In this document: positions 49,234-54,130 of the stretch, piece by piece
Numbering within the stretch: the stretch's first letter is position 1
Layout: each line of letters opens with the position of its first letter
NCBI GenBank assembly: GCA_964646225.1
Contig: CAZYAD010000005.1
Location: 1 to 54,130 of the forward strand
Source of the DNA: UBA4644 sp964646225
GTDB taxonomy: Bacteria; Bacillota; Clostridia; Oscillospirales; Butyricicoccaceae
DNA length: 54,130 bases
Direction of reading: 5' to 3'
Notes under the pieces: generated by a model
Seen by the model: only the letters and a program-made list of their open reading frames with translations
The model's database searches: none
What the model was told of the DNA's origin: nothing
Made by a program: the position numbers and the translations under genes

Positions 49234-49260
49234 AAAAAGGCCGCCCTTCGGCGGCCTTTT
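49234..49260 (-). terminator. Intrinsic terminator of udk-GATase
   Basis: 11-bp stem AAAAGGCCGCC / GGCGGCCTTTT (49235-49245 / 49250-49260, loop CTTC) with five T on the minus strand. It lies four bases beyond the amidotransferase stop. Confidence 0.9.
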
Positions 49261-49263
49261 CGG

Positions 49264-49983
49264 TTACTTTGCGGCGTGAGCCGTGACCATCTCCAGGAAA
49301 TACTGGAAATAGGGCTTGAAGTCGGGAGTGCGGTCGTCCCACAGAATCCCGGTGAGCCGCTCCGGATGGAACTGGGTGGCCAGAATGGGCAGCGTATCGT
49401 GCTCATAGGCCTCTACAATGCCCTCGATGGAGCGGGCAGTGACATGGAAGCCCGGTGCCAGCTCCTTCACCGCCTGATGGTGGGTGGAGTTGGTGCGGAA
49501 CTGCTTTCCAAACAGCCTGCACAGGACGGAGCCCTCCTCGGCATAGACCTCGTGGCGGATGTCGCCGTTCATATGGACATAGCCCTTCTGCTCCACCAGA
49601 TCCTGATACAGCGTGCCGCCCATACAGACATTGATCAGCTGACTTCCGCGGCAGATGCCCATGATGGGCTTTCCGGCAGCCAGAAAGGCCTCGAACAGGG
49701 GCTTTTCAAAGGCAGTGCGCTCCGGCAGGGGCTTGACGCTGGCGTTCAGAGGCGTCTCGCCATAGAGCTCGGGATCCATGTCCGCGCCGCCGGTGAGCAG
49801 CAGCCCGTCGCACAGCTCGGCCATCTCCTGGGCGCAGTGGTCACAGGTGATCATGGGGATGCCGCCTGCGTGGAAGATGGCGTCGGTATAGGTCTGGTAC
49901 ATCTCGGTGATCATCCGGCGGGGATCGGACTCCATGCGCTTCACATCGCTGGAGATACAGATCAGGGGTTTTCCGTTATGCAT
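49264..49983 (-). CDS. Class I glutamine amidotransferase-like hydrolase (peptidase C26)
   Basis: 239 residues. Nucleophile Cys111 in KPIMGICRGSQLINV, oxyanion region LLTGGADMDPELYGE, and catalytic His-Glu in LATQFHPERL. Closest to gamma-glutamyl-GABA hydrolase PuuD-type proteins, which cleave gamma-glutamyl bonds; no putrescine pathway genes are nearby, so the substrate is open. It follows udk by 12 bp and ends at a strong terminator. Confidence 0.88.
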   Translation of the reverse strand: MHNGKPLICISSDVKRMESDPRRMITEMYQTYTDAIFHAGGIPMITCDHCAQEMAELCDGLLLTGGADMDPELYGETPLNASVKPLPERTAFEKPLFEAFLAAGKPIMGICRGSQLINVCMGGTLYQDLVEQKGYVHMNGDIRHEVYAEEGSVLCRLFGKQFRTNSTHHQAVKELAPGFHVTARSIEGIVEAYEHDTLPILATQFHPERLTGILWDDRTPDFKPYFQYFLEMVTAHAAK

Positions 49984-49995
49984 GTGTAGGTTACC

Positions 49996-50610
49996 TCACT
50001 TTTTATCATTCAGATGGTTGCTCACATAATAATAAATCATCTCCGCGCCCACGCCGCTGTGGATCAGGGTGGGGACGACGATATCGGCGCATTCCTTGTA
50101 GTTGCGGATATAGCGCTCGTACATGGGCTTGACGGTACGGAGATATTGCAGGGTGATGCCGTCCAGGTCGCGGCCCCGTTCCTCCATGTCCCGCTTGACC
50201 CGGCGGAGGATGGCCACATCGGGATCCAGCTCGGCAAATACCCGCAGATCACACAGCTCCCGTACCTCCGGCCGGGCGAACACATGGATGCCCTCCACGA
50301 TCAGAATGGGATGGGGGTGAATAACCCCTTTGGCCTCCGCCCGGCAGTGGTTGACAAAATCATACTCCCGGCGGGGGATGTCCTCTCCCCGGAGCAGGGC
50401 CCGCAGGTCGCTTTCCAGCAGGGCATGGTCGTGGATATCCGGAGCGTCAAAGTTCATCGTCGCCCGCTTTTCAAAGGGCAGGTGAGAAAAATCCTTATAA
50501 TAGGAATCCAGCGAGATCAGCTCTGCCTGCTCGCCAAAATGCTCCAGCAGCCGCTGGGCCAGGGTGGTCTTTCCGCTGCCCGAAGCGCCGGTAATACCGA
50601 TAATATACAT
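49996..50610 (-). CDS. udk: Uridine kinase
   Basis: 204 residues. P-loop GITGASGSGKTTLAQRLLEH (Walker A 8-15), SLDSYYKDFSHLPFEKRATM, nucleoside-binding EYDFVNHCR and LIVEGIHVFARPEVRELCDL, VKRDMEERGRDLDGI lid region. It phosphorylates uridine and cytidine in pyrimidine salvage. First gene of a pair with the amidotransferase, behind a promoter at 50647-50675. Confidence 0.93.
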   Translation of the reverse strand: MYIIGITGASGSGKTTLAQRLLEHFGEQAELISLDSYYKDFSHLPFEKRATMNFDAPDIHDHALLESDLRALLRGEDIPRREYDFVNHCRAEAKGVIHPHPILIVEGIHVFARPEVRELCDLRVFAELDPDVAILRRVKRDMEERGRDLDGITLQYLRTVKPMYERYIRNYKECADIVVPTLIHSGVGAEMIYYYVSNHLNDKK

Positions 50611-50646
50611 GGGGCATGCCTCCTTGTGTCAGGTTTCCACAGAGAT

Positions 50647-50675
50647 ATCTTACCAGAGTTGCCCCCGGATTGCAA
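50647..50675 (-). promoter_or_regulatory. Promoter of udk
   Basis: Minus-strand TTGCAA (50670-50675), 17-bp spacer, TAAGAT (50647-50652) with TGG before it. 37 bp before the udk ATG. Divergent to the LOG promoter 40 bp away. Confidence 0.65.
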
Positions 50676-50716
50676 CAGAAAAAGCGGCTGCCCGCCGCCC
50701 CCTTCTCCGCCGCCGC

Positions 50717-50745
50717 TTGCATTCCCGCCGCCGGTGCGCTATAAT
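50717..50745 (+). promoter_or_regulatory. Promoter of the LOG-carbonic anhydrase-hydrolase operon
   Basis: TTGCAT (50717-50722), 17-bp spacer, TATAAT (50740-50745), 55 bp upstream of the first start codon. Confidence 0.75.
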
Positions 50746-50800
50746 ACAGGCAACGATCATGAGCAGCCGCCCCGCCGGGGCGGTGAAAGGAGCGATTGCT

Positions 50801-51391
50801 GTGGTGATCTGCGTATACGGCGCTTCCAGCCAGAACCTCCACCCCGATTATTTCACCGGCGTGGAGCAACTGGGCCGCGCCATGGGCCGCAGGGGACACG
50901 CCCTGCTGTTCGGCGGCGGCCAGCGGGGCCTGATGGGGGCTGCCGCCCGGGGCGTCAAGGCCGAAAACGGCCGTGTCATCGGCGTGGCCCCCCGCTTTTT
51001 CGATGTGGACGGCGTTCTGTACCCCCACTGCGACGAGTTTCTCTATACTGACACCATGCGGCAGCGCAAGCAGCTGCTGGAGGAGCGGGCGGACGCCTTC
51101 GTGGCAGTGCCGGGCGGCATCGGCACCTTTGATGAGCTGTTTGAGATCCTCACGCTGAAGCAGCTTGGCCTGCACGGCAAGCCGGTGGCGCTGCTGAACC
51201 TGCGGGGCTATTTCGACCCACTGCTGGCCCTGCTGGAGCACGGCATGGCAGAGGGCTTTCTGCGTGCCGACTGCCGGGCGCTGTGGGCCAGCTTCCGGCA
51301 GCCGGAGGCCCTGCTGGACTGGCTGGAGGGCTATCAGCCGGATACGCGGCTTTACAAGGATCTCCGCGATGAGCCGGAGGTGCCGTCATGA
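50801..51391 (+). CDS. LOG family protein (Rossmann-fold nucleotide hydrolase)
   Basis: 196 residues from GTG 50801, 8 nt after AAAGGAG; the frame is open upstream but unsupported. VICVYGASSQNLHPDYF, LLFGGGQRGLMGAAARGV and the LOG signature AVPGGIGTFDELFEILTLKQ (PGGxGT at about 104-109). Family members release the base from nucleoside 5-monophosphates (cytokinin-activating enzymes in plants, pyrimidine/purine nucleosidases in bacteria). Overlaps the next gene by ATGA. Confidence 0.92.
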   Translation: MVICVYGASSQNLHPDYFTGVEQLGRAMGRRGHALLFGGGQRGLMGAAARGVKAENGRVIGVAPRFFDVDGVLYPHCDEFLYTDTMRQRKQLLEERADAFVAVPGGIGTFDELFEILTLKQLGLHGKPVALLNLRGYFDPLLALLEHGMAEGFLRADCRALWASFRQPEALLDWLEGYQPDTRLYKDLRDEPEVPS

Positions 51392-51918
51392 TCCGGCCGT
51401 TTCGGGAGCACGCGCCGCAGCTCCATCCCTCCTGCTTCGTGGCGGAAAGCGCCGCCGTCATCGGCGATGTGACCCTTTCCGAGGATGCCTCGGTGTGGTA
51501 CGGCGCGGTGGTGCGGGGCGATACCGGCCCCATCCGCATCGGCCCGGGCTCCAATGTGCAGGACTGCGCCGTGCTGCACACCGACCGCGGCTTTGATCTG
51601 ACGCTGGGCTGCGGCGTCACCGTGGGTCACGCCGCCGTCGTCCACGGAGCGCAGGTGGGCGATCATGTGGTCATCGGGATGCACGCCACCCTGCTGAACG
51701 GCTGCCGGATCGGCGCCAATTCCATCATCGGTGCCGGTGCGCTGGTGCGGGAGGGGCAGATCATCCCGGAGAACTCTCTGGTGGTGGGCTGTCCGGCCCG
51801 GGTGCTGCGTCAGGTGACGCCCCAGCAGCTGGAAGGCAACCGCTGGAACGCCCGGCATTACATCGACCTGGCAAAGGAGCACCTGGCACTTTCATCAAAC
51901 GAATCCGACACAATTTGA
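51388..51918 (+). CDS. Gamma carbonic anhydrase-like hexapeptide protein
   Basis: 176 residues of left-handed beta-helix: repeated hexapeptides in VIGDVTLSEDASVWYGAVVR, GDTGPIRIGPGSNVQDCAVL and VTVGHAAVVHGAQVGDHVVI. Zinc-ligand histidines sit in VLHTDRG and VTVGHAAVVHG. YrdA/PaaY-type members are often inactive or thioesterase-like, so carbonic anhydrase activity is only possible. Starts by a 4-bp overlap with the LOG gene. Confidence 0.9.
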   Translation: MIRPFREHAPQLHPSCFVAESAAVIGDVTLSEDASVWYGAVVRGDTGPIRIGPGSNVQDCAVLHTDRGFDLTLGCGVTVGHAAVVHGAQVGDHVVIGMHATLLNGCRIGANSIIGAGALVREGQIIPENSLVVGCPARVLRQVTPQQLEGNRWNARHYIDLAKEHLALSSNESDTI

Positions 51919-51942
51919 CTTTATTGAAGGAGGAAATCACCC

Positions 51943-52959
51943 ATGCAAATCAGACCCGATGCGTTTCAGCGGCTCATCTCCGGCGAGCTGCCCATCCCCG
52001 GCCTGATGGAGGCACATTCCATCCCCGGCTGTACCATGGCGGTCATCCGTCAGGGCAAGCTGGTGTATTCCAACGCCTGGGGCGTGCGGGATACCCGCGG
52101 CACCCCCATGACCGAGGGGACGCTGTTTGAATGCGCCTCCCTGACCAAATCCGTCTTTACCCTGCTGGCTCTGCAGGAGGTGCAGGCCGGCAAACTGGAG
52201 CTGGACGCTCCCATCGCCCCCATGCTGCGGGACGAGCCCTGGTCTGAGGACCCCCGCTTTGCCGACATCACCCCCCGGCACTGCCTGAGTCACGGCTGCG
52301 GTCTGCCCAACTGGGAAAGCCGCCCCATGCAGATGCTGTTCACCCCCGGTGAGCGCTACAGTTACTCCGGCGAGGGCTACCTGCTGCTGCAGCGGCTGGT
52401 GGAGCAGCTGGAGGGCAAGGGCATGGATGTCCTGCTCCGGGAGCGCATCTTCCCCCGGTACGGCATGGAAAGCTCCTCTGCCCGCTGGACGCCGGTGGCC
52501 GGTGCGGCCTTCTCCCTGGGCTTTGACACCGACGGCAAGGTCACCAAGGTGCGCGACTGCGTCCGCACCGGCGGTGTCGCGCCCGAGCCCAACGCCGCCT
52601 GGTCGCTGTATTCCTATGCCGCCGATTACGCCCGCTTCCTGTGCGGCCTGATGGAGGACCGGGGCGGCCTGTCCCCGGAGCTGTTTGAGCAGATGACCAC
52701 CCAGCAGAACAGCGCCGACGAGCACATCGCCTGGGGCCTGGGCTTCGGCATTCCAAAGGCCAGCCCCAGCGTGCTGTGGCACTGGGGCGACAATGACGGC
52801 TTCAAGTCCTTTGCCGTCTGGGACAAGGTCACCGGCGACGGTGCGGTGATCAACACCAACAGTGACAATGGTCTGCCCTTCTATATGGAGGTGCTGAAGT
52901 CTCTCACCGACGGCGCCTTCTTTGACGACATTGCTGCCTTTATCCGCTCCGCTGAATAA
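51943..52959 (+). CDS. Serine hydrolase, beta-lactamase/class C family
   Basis: 338 residues, AAGGAGG 8 nt before ATG. Catalytic SxxK in CASLTKSVFTLLA (Ser66, Lys69), second motif Tyr141 in RYSYSGEGYLLLQ, and a late LWHWGDNDGFKSF in the KTG position. No signal peptide is apparent, so it is probably cytoplasmic, suggesting an esterase or D-peptidase rather than a secreted lactamase. Third gene of the LOG operon, ending at a strong terminator. Confidence 0.88.
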   Translation: MQIRPDAFQRLISGELPIPGLMEAHSIPGCTMAVIRQGKLVYSNAWGVRDTRGTPMTEGTLFECASLTKSVFTLLALQEVQAGKLELDAPIAPMLRDEPWSEDPRFADITPRHCLSHGCGLPNWESRPMQMLFTPGERYSYSGEGYLLLQRLVEQLEGKGMDVLLRERIFPRYGMESSSARWTPVAGAAFSLGFDTDGKVTKVRDCVRTGGVAPEPNAAWSLYSYAADYARFLCGLMEDRGGLSPELFEQMTTQQNSADEHIAWGLGFGIPKASPSVLWHWGDNDGFKSFAVWDKVTGDGAVINTNSDNGLPFYMEVLKSLTDGAFFDDIAAFIRSAE

Positions 52960-52975
52960 TTCCGGAAGATACACA

Positions 52976-53012
52976 AAACCGGCCTGTGTGATGCACACAG
53001 GCCGGTTTCCGT
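52976..53012. terminator. Bidirectional terminator between the serine hydrolase and AEC genes
   Basis: 15-bp perfect stem (52976-52990 / 52994-53008) with a 3-nt loop ATG. Plus side followed by CCGTTTT; minus side by TTTTGTGT. It separates two convergent genes. Confidence 0.9.
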
Positions 53013-53047
53013 TTTCCAAAAGCACATAAACCGGGGCTCGGCTCCGG

Positions 53048-53998
53048 TTACAGCAGTCCCAGACTGCGCAGCAGGAAGATCCACCCGGTGATGGTGACGG
53101 CGGCCAGCAGGGTGGTCAGCACCACGATGCCGTTGGCCAGTACCCCGTCGTTGCCCATCTGCTTGGCCATGATGTACCCGCTGGGGGTGGAGGGGCTGCC
53201 CAGCATGATGAGGATGGCCATCAGCTGCGCATCCCGGAAGCCCAGCGCCACCGCCGCCGGCAGAAATACCGCCGGCAGAATCACCAGCTTGATGAGCGAG
53301 GCCAGCACCGTGGGCCGGGCCTTTTTCAGCGCGTCGCCCCAATCAAAGGCGGCCCCGATGGCCAGCAGCGCCAGCGGCGTTGCCAGGTTGGCCAGCAGAT
53401 CGAGGGTCTTGCCGGCCACGGCGGGAATGGGAATCTGCCACAGGGCAAAGGGAAAGCCCAGAAAAATACCGATCAGGATGGGGTTTTTCACCAGATTCAG
53501 TCCCACGCTTTTCAGCCGCGCCCGATCCATCCGCCCACCGCCGCCGGCCTCCAGCACCAGGATCATCACGGCGAACAGGTTGTACAGCGGCACCGAGGCC
53601 AGGATCATCAGCGGGGCATACCCGGCGTCGCCATAGGCGTTGGTGATAAGGGCCACCCCCAGCACCGCCGCGCTGGAGCGGTAAGCCCCCTGGACAAAGG
53701 CCCCCACCTGGGCACGGTTTTTCATCAGCAGCCGGGTCAGCAGCCAGATCGCCAGAATGGAGATCAGGGTGACCGCAAAGCCAAAGACCACGAACCGCCC
53801 GTCCAGCAGCTGAGAGGGATCCATCTCGGCGATATCCAGAAAGAGCATACAGGGCAGCGCCACCCGAAAGACCAGCCGGTCGGCCACCCGGGTGAACTCA
53901 CCGGTGAGAAATCCGGCGCGCTTCAGCAGCCAACCCAGCACCATCACGGCAAATACCGGCAGCGTGGCATTGAGACTATAGAAAAAATGTTCCAGCAT
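53048..53998 (-). CDS. AEC (auxin efflux carrier) family transporter
   Basis: 316 residues from ATG 53998, with GGAGGG 7 nt upstream. About ten helices: MLEHFFYSLNATLPVFAVMV at the N-terminus, the conserved NPILIGIFLGFPFALW mid-protein and the typical STPSGYIMAKQMGNDGVLAN before the last helix. Bacterial AEC proteins carry dicarboxylates such as malate or malonate; specificity cannot be read here. Promoter at 54032-54060. Confidence 0.88.
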   Translation of the reverse strand: MLEHFFYSLNATLPVFAVMVLGWLLKRAGFLTGEFTRVADRLVFRVALPCMLFLDIAEMDPSQLLDGRFVVFGFAVTLISILAIWLLTRLLMKNRAQVGAFVQGAYRSSAAVLGVALITNAYGDAGYAPLMILASVPLYNLFAVMILVLEAGGGGRMDRARLKSVGLNLVKNPILIGIFLGFPFALWQIPIPAVAGKTLDLLANLATPLALLAIGAAFDWGDALKKARPTVLASLIKLVILPAVFLPAAVALGFRDAQLMAILIMLGSPSTPSGYIMAKQMGNDGVLANGIVVLTTLLAAVTITGWIFLLRSLGLL

Positions 53999-54031
53999 GG
54001 CGGTTCCCTCCGACAGCATATGTTTGGTTTC

Positions 54032-54060
54032 ATCATAGCACAGGCAGCCGCAAAAGTAAA
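54032..54060 (-). promoter_or_regulatory. Promoter of the AEC transporter
   Basis: Minus-strand TTTACT (54055-54060), 17-bp spacer, TATGAT (54032-54037) preceded by TGTGC. 34 bp before the start codon. The last 70 bp of the window hold nothing else I can assign. Confidence 0.7.
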
Positions 54061-54130
54061 GGCAGCCCCTGCTGTCGCAGCGGCCGGTGCTGTAGGACTA
54101 CAATAGATATTGTACAAGAGAATAAAAAAG

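Noticed and set aside
49059..49260. Hairpin-box copy B as part of the riboswitch
   Set aside because: It lies upstream of the ATPase promoter and outside the predicted transcript, and a related copy exists at 37.2 kb without any riboswitch.
1..54130. Mobile elements, prophage, CRISPR arrays, tRNA or rRNA genes
   Set aside because: No transposase, integrase or phage protein, no regularly spaced repeats, and no tRNA TPsiC-type sequence with cloverleaf potential were seen on either strand.

Overview
This 54.1 kb window is a GC-rich, gene-dense chromosomal segment of a low-oxygen Firmicute. It is most likely a clostridial gut bacterium of the Oscillospiraceae / Flavonifractor-Oscillibacter type. 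The evidence is an acetyl-CoA-to-butyryl-CoA pathway, a WalRK-type two-component operon with walH/walI/walJ and rlmH, a 2[4Fe-4S] ferredoxin, a glmS ribozyme and a yybP-ykoY-type leader. I see no prophage, transposase, CRISPR array, rRNA or tRNA. The genus is inference.

Layout. 1-5.7 kb (minus): thl with its own promoter, then crt-hbd-bcd-etfB-etfA (etfA runs off the left edge) from a consensus promoter at 4407-4435. Together they convert acetyl-CoA to butyryl-CoA with an Etf-coupled dehydrogenase. 5.9-20.3 kb (minus): a 12-gene directon gltX-glnS-cysteine desulfurase-thiI-cinA-walR-walK-walH-walI-murA-walJ-rlmH, covering tRNA charging and thiolation, envelope signalling and murein precursor synthesis. 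20.6-22.9 kb (minus): a Clp ATPase preceded by an overlapping 35-codon gene. 23.0-28.4 kb (plus): ferredoxin, then MoxR-DUF58-DUF4129, an Asp/Glu racemase-like enzyme and an EamA transporter. 28.4-31.9 kb (minus): glmM, glmS ribozyme, glmS. 32.0-39.0 kb (minus): ynbB-ruvC, two related lipoproteins, a decayed CarD-family gene and ruvAB. 39.1-44.2 kb: a divergent locus with an OmpR-type regulator and short-loop kinase facing a flavodoxin and a large MacB-like ABC exporter. 44.5-49.1 kb (minus): a manganese-type riboswitch with terminator, then P-type ATPase-Pit-DUF47. 49.2-54.0 kb: udk-GATase (minus), divergent LOG-gamma-carbonic anhydrase-serine hydrolase (plus), and an AEC transporter (minus).

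Most notable: (1) the riboswitch-terminator leader that appears to put a Ca2+/Mn2+ ATPase, a Pit phosphate permease and its DUF47 partner under one metal signal; (2) the CarD-family gene that keeps promoter, ribosome binding site and terminator but has lost most of its N-terminal domain; (3) a hairpin-plus-conserved-box intergenic element present twice (about 37.2 and 49.2 kb); (4) a 30-nt hairpin present twice near 44.2-44.5 kb with a compensatory base-pair change; (5) the tandem uncharacterised lipoproteins; and (6) the Clp ATPase without a middle domain, coupled to a tiny gene. Many very long open frames lie antisense to real genes; these are by-products of GC bias and are not called.
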